From the NCBI RefSeq assembly GCF_020089865.1, contig NZ_JAIRBM010000027.1:1-55190 (forward strand): a DNA stretch of 55,190 nt, read 5' to 3'. This DNA comes from Microvirga puerhi. Lineage in GTDB: Bacteria; Pseudomonadota; Alphaproteobacteria; Rhizobiales; Beijerinckiaceae. The first letter of the stretch is position 1. The number at the start of each line of letters is the position of its first letter. This document shows, one piece after another, positions 24,755-32,642 of this stretch. The notes under the pieces are model-generated. The model had not been told where the DNA came from, did not search any database, and worked only from the letters and a program-made list of their open reading frames with translations. The position numbers and the translations under genes are program-made.

Positions 24755-26065
24755 TCAGGCCAGTTTGCGATCCGGCATCCCGGCCGGTCTTACGCCCGCG
24801 TTGAGCCGCATGTTGGATGCGATGATCGTCACCATGAGGGACGAGCAGCCGAGGATGATCAGAGGAACCGTGAAGCTCCCAGTCGTGTCCTTCACCCATC
24901 CGACGGCGTATGGCCCGAGGAATCCGCCGAACTGGGCCACAGAGTTGATGAAGGCGATGCCGCCCGCCGCCGCCGTCCCCTTGAGATAGGATGTCGGGAG
25001 GGTCCAGAAGACGCCGTTCTGGCCCCAGATGCCCATCGCGGCGATGCACAGGCAGATGAAGGCCATCGTCGGCGATCCGGCAAGGGCGCTCATCACGAGG
25101 CCTGCCGAGCCGAGCAGCGCGCAGAGCGCCACGTGCCACTTCCTTTCGCCCGTCCTGTCCGAATTCTGCGCGACGAACTGCATGAAGATAAAGGCGCAGA
25201 GATACGGGATCGACGTCAGGAAGCCGATCTCGATCGTGGACAGTCCTCCGAAGCTCTTGATGATCAGCGGCAGCCAGAACGTCACTCCGTAGACGCTCAC
25301 GGCATAGAAGAAGTAGATCGCCGTGAGCGCGAGCACGCGGCGATCCCTCAGGAAATCCATGACCGTGCCGTGGGCCGTTGCGGGCGAGGCCTTCCGGTCC
25401 TCCTCGAGGCGGGAGAGAAGCCACTTGCGCTCATCGTCTGCGAGCCACTTGGCGTCCTCGGGACGATCGACGAGGATGAGAAGGATCACGATGCCGAGGA
25501 TGACCGACGGCACGCCCTCGATGATGAACATCCACTGCCAGCCCGAGAGGCCGGACACGCCCGAGAAGGACGACAGGATCCAGCCGGAAAGTGGCGCACC
25601 GATGATCGATGACAGCAGTGCGGCTCCGAAGAACCCCGCGAACATCTTCCCGCGATACTTCTCGGGAATCCAGTACGTGAAGTACAGGACGATGCCCGGG
25701 ACGAAGCCCGCCTCCGCGAGACCGAGCAGGAAGCGGAGGATGTAAAATGTAGTCTCCGTCGTGATCAGCGCGAAGCAGGCCGAGATGATGCCCCAGGTGA
25801 TCATGATGCGGGCGAGCCAGAGTCGCGGGCCCACGCGGTGAAGGATGAGGTTGCTCGGCACCTCGAACAGGGCGTAGCTCAGGAAAAAGACGCCCGCCCC
25901 GAAGCCATAAACCGTTGCCGTGAACCCGAGGTCCTGGTTCATCTGGAGAGCCGCGAACCCGATGTTCACGCGGTCGATGTAGTTGAAGAAGAACAGGACT
26001 GCTGCGAAATAGACGAGCCGGACCGTGAGCTTCCGCATCGTCCGCCGTTCGACGGATGTATCCAT
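24755..26065 (-). CDS. MFS transporter, anion:cation symporter (ACS) type
   Basis: The 436-residue protein has about twelve membrane segments in two halves with a central loop near residues 200-235. Hallmarks of the ACS family (tartrate, hexuronate, phthalate and similar transporters) are FFNYIDRVNIGFAALQMNQDLGF near the N-terminus, GYALFEVPSNLILHRVGPRLWLARIMITWG, and RFLLGLAEAGFVPGIVLYFTYWIPEKYRGK near 110. It would import the carboxylate or sugar-acid substrate of the operon with protons. ATG is preceded by GGGAGGAAACCC. It lies 96 bases downstream of the transketolase C gene. Confidence 0.87.
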   Translation of the reverse strand: MDTSVERRTMRKLTVRLVYFAAVLFFFNYIDRVNIGFAALQMNQDLGFTATVYGFGAGVFFLSYALFEVPSNLILHRVGPRLWLARIMITWGIISACFALITTETTFYILRFLLGLAEAGFVPGIVLYFTYWIPEKYRGKMFAGFFGAALLSSIIGAPLSGWILSSFSGVSGLSGWQWMFIIEGVPSVILGIVILLILVDRPEDAKWLADDERKWLLSRLEEDRKASPATAHGTVMDFLRDRRVLALTAIYFFYAVSVYGVTFWLPLIIKSFGGLSTIEIGFLTSIPYLCAFIFMQFVAQNSDRTGERKWHVALCALLGSAGLVMSALAGSPTMAFICLCIAAMGIWGQNGVFWTLPTSYLKGTAAAGGIAFINSVAQFGGFLGPYAVGWVKDTTGSFTVPLIILGCSSLMVTIIASNMRLNAGVRPAGMPDRKLA

Positions 26066-26161
26066 GGGTTTCCTCCCTGTCCGATGCCGATGGCACCGGT
26101 TCGCGTTTCCTCGTATGCGCCGTTCCTTTGGCGGGACGGTCGTTTGGATTGGGTCAGCGGT

Positions 26162-27181
26162 TCACGATACCGCCAGCCGCACGGAGGACATCCCCTGCCC
26201 GCCGCAGAAATCCAGGATGGCGTTCGCGATGGGCTCCGGGGTGAGCCCGTACCGCCTCTGTAGGGTCGGCACCGATCCGCATTCGATGTAGCGATCCGGC
26301 AGTCCGATACGCAGGAGCGGCTTGTCGATGCGTCGGTTGAACAGCGTCTCCGCGACGAGGCTTGCCAGCCCCCCCGAGGACACGTGGTTCTCCGCCACGA
26401 CGACCCGGTCGACACTGGCCGCAAACTCCGCAACAGCGTCATCATCGAACGGCTTGATCGACGGACTATGCAGGACACCCACCGCGATCCCATGCGTCGC
26501 CAGGATGGCGGACGCATCGAGTGCTCGCTCCGTCATGAAACCCGTCGAGATGATCCCGACGTCCCTACCCGTCCTGACTTGGCGGGCGGTCCCGATGGCG
26601 AAGGTATACTCGACCGGATCGAGGACGATCGGAACGGAGCCCCGCAGGAGCCGCATGTAGACAGGCCCGTCGTAGTCGGCCATGACCCTGGTCGCCTGGG
26701 CGATCTCGGTCGCATCGCATGGATCGATCACCACGAGCCCCGGGATCATGCGCATCAACGCGTAATCCTCGATAGCCTGGTGCGTGCCGCCATAACCGTT
26801 GGTGAGGCCAGGCAGGCCCGCCACGATCTTCACGTTGACCCGGCTGTGTGCGCAGGCAATGGCGATGAAGTCATAGGCACGCCGCGTCGCGAACACGCCG
26901 TAGGTGGTGGCGAAGGGCACGTGTCCGGTGCGGGCGAGCCCGGCCGCGACGGCGATCAGGTTCTGCTCGGCCATGCCGACGTTGAAGAACCTGTCGGGAA
27001 AGGCATCGCGAAAGGGATGGATGTCGGTGTACTTGCCCAGATCGGCCGTCAGTCCGACGATCTCGGAGCGCTCCAGTCCAAGTTCCTTGAGCGTGTTGCC
27101 GAACGGGGCATCGACAGTCGGCCGACCCGCCCGGAACTCTTCCTGCCCCATCGCAAGGGTCTTGCCGCGCGCCTCAGCCAT
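26162..27181 (-). CDS. Transketolase C-terminal subunit (split transketolase)
   Basis: This 339-residue protein holds the pyrimidine-binding domain (about 15-190) and the C-terminal domain (about 205-320) of a transketolase or DXS-like enzyme. Visible segments are VGLTADLGKYTDIHPFRDAFPDRFFNVGMAEQNLIAVAAGLARTGHVPFATTYGVF, which contains the catalytic Glu in the AEQN position, and later VVAENHVSSGGLASLVAE. It forms the active site with the N-terminal subunit encoded just upstream, whose stop it overlaps by eight bases. ATG follows GGAG at seven bases. Split transketolases often act in dedicated sugar catabolic pathways rather than the pentose phosphate cycle. Confidence 0.87.
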   Translation of the reverse strand: MAEARGKTLAMGQEEFRAGRPTVDAPFGNTLKELGLERSEIVGLTADLGKYTDIHPFRDAFPDRFFNVGMAEQNLIAVAAGLARTGHVPFATTYGVFATRRAYDFIAIACAHSRVNVKIVAGLPGLTNGYGGTHQAIEDYALMRMIPGLVVIDPCDATEIAQATRVMADYDGPVYMRLLRGSVPIVLDPVEYTFAIGTARQVRTGRDVGIISTGFMTERALDASAILATHGIAVGVLHSPSIKPFDDDAVAEFAASVDRVVVAENHVSSGGLASLVAETLFNRRIDKPLLRIGLPDRYIECGSVPTLQRRYGLTPEPIANAILDFCGGQGMSSVRLAVS

Positions 27182-28016
27182 CGCTCATCTCCAGTTCCAT
27201 TGCGAGGTCGTCCCACTCGCCGGGTTCGACGCGCACGAAATGCGCCTTCTCGCGTTGCTCGAGGGTTGGAACTCCTTTGCCGGGCAGGGTGCGAAGCACG
27301 ATTGCCTTCGGCTTGCCGTTGCGGCTCCTGGCGCCGTGCAGGGCGTTGACGACCTGATCCATGTCGTTGCCATCGATCTCGACGGTGTCCCAACCGAAGG
27401 CACGCCACTTGTTGGCGACTGGCTCCATGTGCAGGACGACCGCACCGTCCGCCTGGATGCCGTTGCAGTCGATGAGCGCGACGAGGTTGTCGAGACGGAA
27501 GTGGGAAGCCGACATGGCAGCCTCCCATGTCGAGCCCTCCTGCATCTCGCCGTCGGAGAGCTCGACGAACACGCGCGGGCCGAATTCGGATCTGCGCAAC
27601 CCGAGGGCCATCCCGACGCCCTGTCCGAGACCGTGCCCCAGCGAGCCGCCGATGACCTCAACACCCGGTGTCGTGTCGAGCGTGCTCATCTCGAGGCGAC
27701 TGTCGTCGAGGCCATAGGTCGCCAGTTCCTCCACGGCGAGGATCCCGCATTCCGCGAAGGCCGCCCAGAGTGCGATGGAATAATGCCCGGTCGACAGGAG
27801 GAAACGGTCGCGCCCCGGCCACGTGACGTCATCCGGGTCGTAGCGCATCTCATGGAAATAGAGGGCCGCGAGGACGTCGGCGATGCCGAGCCCCTGGCCG
27901 ATGTATCCCTGTCCGAGTCCGCTGGCCATCGACAGCATGTGCCGGCGCATGTTCCTGGCCTTGGTCTTCAGGAAGGAAACGGGAGGCTGGTCGGCAGGGA
28001 GGTTGCGCGGTGCCAT
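27174..28016 (-). CDS. Transketolase N-terminal subunit (split transketolase)
   Basis: This 280-residue TPP-binding half carries GGSLGHGLGQGVGMALGLR near 125 and the thiamine diphosphate motif SDGEMQEGSTWEAAMSASHFRLDNLVALIDCNG near 150-182. The leading residue of the motif is Ser instead of the usual Gly (GDGExQEG). The N-terminal histidine region MRRHMLSMASGLGQGYIGQGLG is shifted from the canonical pattern but typical of split subunits. The ATG at 28016 has AGGGA six bases upstream and lies two bases after the SDR stop; longer upstream frames only shadow the SDR gene. Confidence 0.86.
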   Translation of the reverse strand: MAPRNLPADQPPVSFLKTKARNMRRHMLSMASGLGQGYIGQGLGIADVLAALYFHEMRYDPDDVTWPGRDRFLLSTGHYSIALWAAFAECGILAVEELATYGLDDSRLEMSTLDTTPGVEVIGGSLGHGLGQGVGMALGLRRSEFGPRVFVELSDGEMQEGSTWEAAMSASHFRLDNLVALIDCNGIQADGAVVLHMEPVANKWRAFGWDTVEIDGNDMDQVVNALHGARSRNGKPKAIVLRTLPGKGVPTLEQREKAHFVRVEPGEWDDLAMELEMSDG

Positions 28017-28018
28017 GA

Positions 28019-28813
28019 TCAATCCCTGTCCAAACCGCCGCTGAAGTTCAGTCTCTCGGCGGTGATGTACGAAGGAGCATCGAGGGCCAGCCAGATCACG
28101 CCCTTGGCGACCTCGTCGCATTCGACCCTCCGTCCGATGGGGACGCGGGCGGTCCGCTCCGCGAGGAAGGCATCGACATCCTCGCGACCATTCAGGGCGG
28201 CGAGCTGGGCCTCCGTCACGCGCTGCATGGGGGTATCCATCATTCCGGGAGCGAGGGAATTCACCCTCACGCCGAAGGGAGCGAGAGCAATGGCCCCTGC
28301 TCGCGTGATGGCGTCGACCGCTGCCTTGCTGGCCGCATAGGCCGTATAATTGGGAAGCGCCATTCGCGAAGCGGGTGACGTGACATTGATGATGCGCCCG
28401 GAGCCCCGTTCCTTCATGTGCTGCCCGGCGGCCGCGCATCCGAGGGCAAGGGCCTTGACGTTCAGTGCGAGGGTGCGGTCCCAGGCCGCCGCCGTCATGT
28501 CAGTGAAGGCCTCGACCGTGCCATATCCGGCGTTGTTCACCAGGATGTCGAGGTGCCCGAATGCCTCGACCGACTGCCTTATGGCCCCGGATGCGCCGTC
28601 GTCGGTTGTCAGGTCGGTGATGATCTCGATGACCTGAACTCCGCTTTCGCGACAGGCTTCGGCCGCTTCCGCGAGAGCCTTCCCGTCGATGTCGACCATG
28701 GCGACGGAGCATCCCCTTGCCGCGAGCCCCACGGCCACGGACCTGCCCAGTCCCCCTGCCGCCCCCGTGACGAGAGTCGTTCCGGGATGAGACCTCCCAG
28801 AGCCTTCGTGCAT
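28019..28813 (-). CDS. Short-chain dehydrogenase/reductase
   Basis: The 264-residue classical SDR has cofactor motif TLVTGAAGGLGRSVA, NNAGYG near 95, the catalytic serine in INVTSPASRMALP near 147 and YxxxK as YTAYAASKAAV near 160. It probably oxidises a polyol or sugar hydroxyl, or reduces the ketose, to feed the transketolase. Asp in VDIDGKA after the second strand suggests NAD(H) rather than NADP(H). ATG 28813 is preceded by GGGGGAA; longer starts would run through the operator region. It is the first gene of the operon controlled from the site at 28848-28891. Confidence 0.85.
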   Translation of the reverse strand: MHEGSGRSHPGTTLVTGAAGGLGRSVAVGLAARGCSVAMVDIDGKALAEAAEACRESGVQVIEIITDLTTDDGASGAIRQSVEAFGHLDILVNNAGYGTVEAFTDMTAAAWDRTLALNVKALALGCAAAGQHMKERGSGRIINVTSPASRMALPNYTAYAASKAAVDAITRAGAIALAPFGVRVNSLAPGMMDTPMQRVTEAQLAALNGREDVDAFLAERTARVPIGRRVECDEVAKGVIWLALDAPSYITAERLNFSGGLDRD

Positions 28814-28847
28814 GGCGTTCCCCCAGTGGTATTTTATGGTTGCGGCG

Positions 28848-28891
28848 ATGGTATCGGTACCATAACTTCTGTCAAGTGGTATCGGTACCAT
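28848..28891. promoter_or_regulatory. Pair of LacI-type operators in the divergent promoter
   Basis: ATGGTATCGGTACCAT at 28848-28863 and GTGGTATCGGTACCAT at 28876-28891 are near-perfect palindromes with a central CG, the pattern of LacI-family sites. Their centres are 28 bases apart. They lie 35-78 bases before the SDR start and 78 bases before the regulator start. Confidence 0.75.
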
Positions 28892-28968
28892 GAACGTGTG
28901 GTGACTGCCGCCCTTATGTGGTGCTAGGGTCTCCTCCGTGCTTCCCCATTGCAGCAGGTCGCCCTTCT

Positions 28969-29991
28969 ATGAGCTCTCGTCAGAACAGCCCCGAGCGGAA
29001 GAAGCTCAGGATGAGGGACATCGCGGCTCAGGCAGGGGTCGCTCCGATCACCGTTTCCAGGGCGCTCAGCTCCCCCGATAAGGTGTCGCCCGAGACCCTC
29101 AAGAAGATCCTCGAGGTAGTTCAGAAGGAAGGCTTCATCCCAAACAACGTTGCCGGGAGCATGCGTGCCACCGCGAAGGTGATCGGCACCATCGTCCCGC
29201 CACTGATCAACTCGGGAATCGCCGACCAGGTGCAAGGAATGTCCGATGCCTGCGCCGCCCACGGCTACCAGCTCCTCCTGGTCCAAGGAGACTTCTCGGC
29301 CGAGGCCGAGGACAAGGCCATTATGGCCCTGCTCGGTTGGCGCCCGAAGGGCCTGATCATCCAGGCCTTCGTCCAGTCCAAGGCGGCCAGGAAGCGCATC
29401 GCGACCGCAGGCGTGCCCGTCGTGGAGATCAGCGAGATCAGGGGACGCACGCCGATGAACCTCGCCGTCGGCATCTCGAACTTCGACGCCGCCTACGCGA
29501 TGACGCAGCACCTCGCCGGCAAAGGATACAAGCGCATCGGCTTCGTGAGCACGCCCATCCACGGCAATGACCGACTGAGGCAGCGCAGGGTCGGATACCG
29601 CAAGGCGATCGCCGATCTCGGCATCGACCAGGGGGATCTCGAGGTCGAGGTGCCGATCACTTCCAAGGGCGGTGCCGCGGCTCTCTCGATCCTCACCGAG
29701 CGCGACCCGTCGATCGAGGTCATCTTCTGTTCGAGCGACTTGCTGGCGTTCGGCGCCGTCCAGGAATGCCGTCGGCGGGGCTGGGCCATCCCCGATCGGA
29801 TCGCGATTGCAGGCTTCGGTGACATGGATCTCGCCTCTCAGACGTATCCGGCCATCACCACGGTGCGGGTCGACCGGTATGGCATGGGACGATCAGCCGT
29901 CGACCACCTTCTCTCACTGGCCGCGGGTGAAACCGGATCGGGCAAGTCAGTCGACGTGGGGTTCGAGATCATCGACCGCGAGAGCGCCTAG
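28969..29991 (+). CDS. LacI-family transcriptional regulator
   Basis: The 340-residue protein has an N-terminal helix-turn-helix and hinge, MRDIAAQAGVAPITVSRALSSPDKVSPETLKKILEVVQKEGFIPNNVAGSMR, then a periplasmic-binding-protein-like effector domain (IGTIVPPLINSGIADQVQGMSDACAAHGYQLLL, FCSSDLLAFGAVQECRRRG, IAGFGDMDLASQTYPAITTVRVD). This is closest in layout to the GntR-type (gluconate) subgroup of LacI proteins. It probably represses the divergent SDR-transketolase-MFS-E1 operon, and perhaps itself, until a sugar-type inducer binds. The start at 28969 is the family-typical one. An IS6 element begins directly behind its stop. Confidence 0.9.
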   Translation: MSSRQNSPERKKLRMRDIAAQAGVAPITVSRALSSPDKVSPETLKKILEVVQKEGFIPNNVAGSMRATAKVIGTIVPPLINSGIADQVQGMSDACAAHGYQLLLVQGDFSAEAEDKAIMALLGWRPKGLIIQAFVQSKAARKRIATAGVPVVEISEIRGRTPMNLAVGISNFDAAYAMTQHLAGKGYKRIGFVSTPIHGNDRLRQRRVGYRKAIADLGIDQGDLEVEVPITSKGGAAALSILTERDPSIEVIFCSSDLLAFGAVQECRRRGWAIPDRIAIAGFGDMDLASQTYPAITTVRVDRYGMGRSAVDHLLSLAAGETGSGKSVDVGFEIIDRESA

Positions 29992-30806
29992 GGGCGATGT
30001 CACTTTAACTGACGCCGGACGCATTGAGGGAGATTTCGCGGCCTACGCCATTCAGGCAGTGAGGTTAACCGCGCTTTTCCACTCCACCATGGCGGTGAGG
30101 CGGTGAAGATGGAGGGCAAGGGCGGAGCGGCGGGAGCGGGGCGGGACGAAGAGATTGCGCACAGCGGAGAAAACGCAGACGAACCGCGGCAAGCCTCCCG
30201 ATGATCGAAAGCCCTGCATCACCTGTTCTCGCTTTCGCAACGGAACATGCGAGTTCTCGGCTCTATTGTTCAGGCCCTTATGCGACCCGTGCTCGACCCT
30301 TGGCATGACTTGGCGTCTGGCCGCTCCGTACGAGGGCAGCTTGTCGGTGATAATGCGCTTCGGCGCCACGCCCTGCTTCTTCAACAGACGCCTCAGCAAG
30401 CGCTTGGCTGCCCTGGTGTTACGGCGGGTCTGCACGATCTCGTCGAGGACATAGCCATCCTGGTCGACAGCCCTCCAGAGCCAGTGCTTCTGACCGGGGA
30501 TAGTGACCACGACCTCGTCGAGATGCCAGACGTCATGGCGGCTCGGATTCTTGCGCCTGAGGCGGCGAGCATAGTCTGGACCGAATTTCAGGGCCCACTG
30601 GCGGACCGTCTCATAGGAGACGAGCACGCCGCGCTCGAGTAGCATCTCCTCAACCAGCCGCAAGCTCACAGGAAAGCGAAAATACAGCCAGACCGCATGG
30701 GCGATGATCTGAGGTGGGAAGCGGTGACGTTTGTAGCTGACAGGCTGGTTCATGCCTGAACTCTTAAGCCAAAAGCAACTGCCCAAAGGTTACCGTGACA
30801 TTCCCG
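29992..30806 (-). mobile_element. Intact IS6-family insertion sequence, about 0.8 kb
   Basis: Imperfect inverted ends flank one transposase gene: GATGTCACTTTAAC near 29996-30009 on the left, and on the right GTTACCGTGACATT, whose complement AATGTCACGGTAAC matches at 11 of 14 positions. The length fits the family. No clear 8-bp target duplication was seen. Confidence 0.65.
30052..30753 (-). CDS. IS6-family transposase
   Basis: The 233-residue DDE enzyme begins MNQPVSYKRHRFPPQIIAHAVWLYFRFPVSLRLVEEMLLERGV, as in IS6 relatives. It has the catalytic residues in DVWHLDEVVVTIPG (Asp), RIITDKLPSYGAA (Asp) and LNNRAENSHVPLRKRE (Glu). IS6 enzymes move by replicative cointegrate formation. The reading frame is complete. 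ATG 30753 is the family-typical start; the frame opens slightly upstream. It stands between the LacI gene and an EamA gene, converging on the regulator. Confidence 0.88.
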   Translation of the reverse strand: MNQPVSYKRHRFPPQIIAHAVWLYFRFPVSLRLVEEMLLERGVLVSYETVRQWALKFGPDYARRLRRKNPSRHDVWHLDEVVVTIPGQKHWLWRAVDQDGYVLDEIVQTRRNTRAAKRLLRRLLKKQGVAPKRIITDKLPSYGAARRQVMPRVEHGSHKGLNNRAENSHVPLRKREQVMQGFRSSGGLPRFVCVFSAVRNLFVPPRSRRSALALHLHRLTAMVEWKSAVNLTA

Positions 30807-30807
30807 G

Positions 30808-31680
30808 TCAGGCGGACGATAGGAGGATGACTCCTGCGATCAGAACGCCGCAGCCTGCGAGCCGCCATGGACCAACAACCTCACGTAGGATCAGCATCCC
30901 CATCAGCGCTCCCACCATCATCGACATCTCGCGCATGGGCGCGACGAGGCTGAGCGGAGCCCCTGCGGTCAGGGCAGTCAGGACGAGAATATAAGATAAC
31001 GGAGAGAGCAGACCGACGCCGACAGCGATCCACCAGTAGCCGCGCATGCGGGCGAGCGCCCCTTGCGGGTTCGTCGCAATGAGCGGCACGAGAAGGAAGA
31101 TGCGTAGGAGATTCGAGAACCAGTCGAGGACGACAGGGGCGATGCCGAGCGCCTTCACGGCATAGGCATCGATCACAGTGTAGGAGGCAATGAGCCCTCC
31201 GGTCACCGTGCCCCACCGGACCCCAGCCTGTCCGCCCGGGCGCCGGAAGGCCGACAGGTCGCCCCGCGTGGCGATGAGGCCGATCCCGATGACCACCAGC
31301 GCAAGCCCAGCCAACCCTTGTCTCGATGGCGCCTCGCCGAGGATGAGGATAACTCCGATGGAAGACAGCATCGGACCCGTCCCGCGAGCGACGGGGTAGA
31401 CCACCGAGAGGTCTGCGACCTGATAGCCGCGCTGGAGGCAAAGGCTGTAGGCGAGATGGATGAGGCCACTGAGGAGCACGAATACGATACCTTCTCGTGT
31501 CCAGACGATTGACCCCTGCGCGAGAAGGTACAAAACCCACGGCGCGTAGGCGACGCAGCCAATGAGATTGCTGGCGAAGACAAAGACTGGACCGACTGAA
31601 GCGGCCTTCTTGACGAGCAGATTCCAGCTCGCGTGAATGAAGGATGCAAGAATTACGAGAAGCAGCGAGGCAAGCGTCAC
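30808..31680 (-). CDS. EamA/DMT-superfamily transporter, GTG start
   Basis: The 290-residue protein consists of ten predicted membrane segments in two EamA repeats (about 1-140 and 150-290). SYTVIDAYAVK opens the second repeat, and SLSVVYPVARGTGPMLSSIGVIL-like segments, characteristic of the drug/metabolite family, close the first. It exports or imports an unknown metabolite. The GTG at 31680 is preceded by AAGGGGG at a good distance. The stop codon lies within two bases of the IS6 right end, so the last residues could have been changed by the insertion. Confidence 0.8.
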   Translation of the reverse strand: MTLASLLLVILASFIHASWNLLVKKAASVGPVFVFASNLIGCVAYAPWVLYLLAQGSIVWTREGIVFVLLSGLIHLAYSLCLQRGYQVADLSVVYPVARGTGPMLSSIGVILILGEAPSRQGLAGLALVVIGIGLIATRGDLSAFRRPGGQAGVRWGTVTGGLIASYTVIDAYAVKALGIAPVVLDWFSNLLRIFLLVPLIATNPQGALARMRGYWWIAVGVGLLSPLSYILVLTALTAGAPLSLVAPMREMSMMVGALMGMLILREVVGPWRLAGCGVLIAGVILLSSA

Positions 31681-31869
31681 TGAGACCCCCTTGTGCGCAA
31701 AATGCGCTGGTTGATCTCAACGTCTCCTCCCCTGGGTTTTTGCCCCTTGGGTGCAGCCGCAGAACTCCCGCGGTCTCTGCAACGCTCGGTCCAGCAACGG
31801 AACGGATAGGCCGCCCGGAACCCTAGTTGCCACTCAGTCGATGCGGCGACCTAGCACACCGCGCCCCTG

Positions 31870-32270
31870 TCAATCAACCTGCTCATGAATGACTGCACCC
31901 TGCCAGGCCGATTGCGAGATATCGAAGAGTTTCAATACCCTGTGGTGCCGGCCATCCGCATCGCCGACACCATGGACAATGAGCGGCTCACTGATCGTGT
32001 CGTCAATCGTCTTACGAGGATTGAGAGCGAGAGCGGATTTTGGAACACCATCTGGATCCGGTGTCGCACCTCTTTCAACTTACCCTACCGTAAGGTCGAG
32101 ATGTTATGCTCATCGAAGAGAATCTACCCTGCAGTCGGTTCGTCAAGCGGCACAAGCATGCGCCAGAGACTCGACTTGCCGCATCCGCTCTCGCCGACAA
32201 GTCCTAAGGTTTCTCCCGCGCCGATCGTTAGGTCAAAGCCGTAGACGGATTTGACGCTGCGCTCGCTTTT
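31870..32270 (-). pseudogene. Oligopeptide-type ABC ATPase remnant with stops and frameshift
   Basis: Reading the minus strand, VKSVYGFDLTIGAGETLGLVGESGCGKSSLWRML and LDEPTAG are followed in frame by TAG (32124-32126), then ILFDEHNISTLR, a second TAG (32085-32087), then LKEVRHRIQMVFQNPLS. The sequence goes on in another frame with ALNPRKTIDDTISEPLIVHG. This is the N-terminal third of an OppF/DppF-type ATPase (Walker A and Q-loop region) with two stops and one frameshift. The signature and Walker B part is missing. Confidence 0.75.
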
Positions 32271-32642
32271 GCAGCAGCTGCGGAGTGCAGTCCTGTGTCC
32301 GGCGTGTTCATGCAATTGTCTGTTCACTGCTGATCTGGAAGGGTTTCGCCGGACCAATCTCCCTATTGATCAATGGGTTGTCACGCCCGACACATCAATT
32401 CGGCCAGTCCTCAGCAGTCGACTATCTGCTACCTTCATGCGCCTTCCGTGCCTCAACCTCGTGCACCGGGCACCAAACGGCGGGGAATTAGCTTGTCTTC
32501 TTATTCTCCACCGCGCGTCATTACTGACCAGGTAACCCGCGCCATCTTATAGGCCAAGGCCACCACCCACTTTCAGCGGCCAGGTGCCGCTTCAGGACTC
32601 TCGCCGCGCGAATCCGAATCCGGAGAGTGAACACGAAATGGC
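32271..32642. other. 372 bases without a supported gene
   Basis: Nothing recognisable was seen between the ABC remnant and the antiporter gene. Confidence 0.4.

Noticed and set aside
23877..25424. 515-codon minus-strand frame overlapping the MFS and E1 genes
   Set aside because: It is a shifted frame of both, with Arg/His/Pro-rich translation and no family signal.
26904..28340. 478-codon plus-strand frame opposite the transketolase genes
   Set aside because: Antisense shadow; the minus-strand transketolase halves carry all recognisable motifs.
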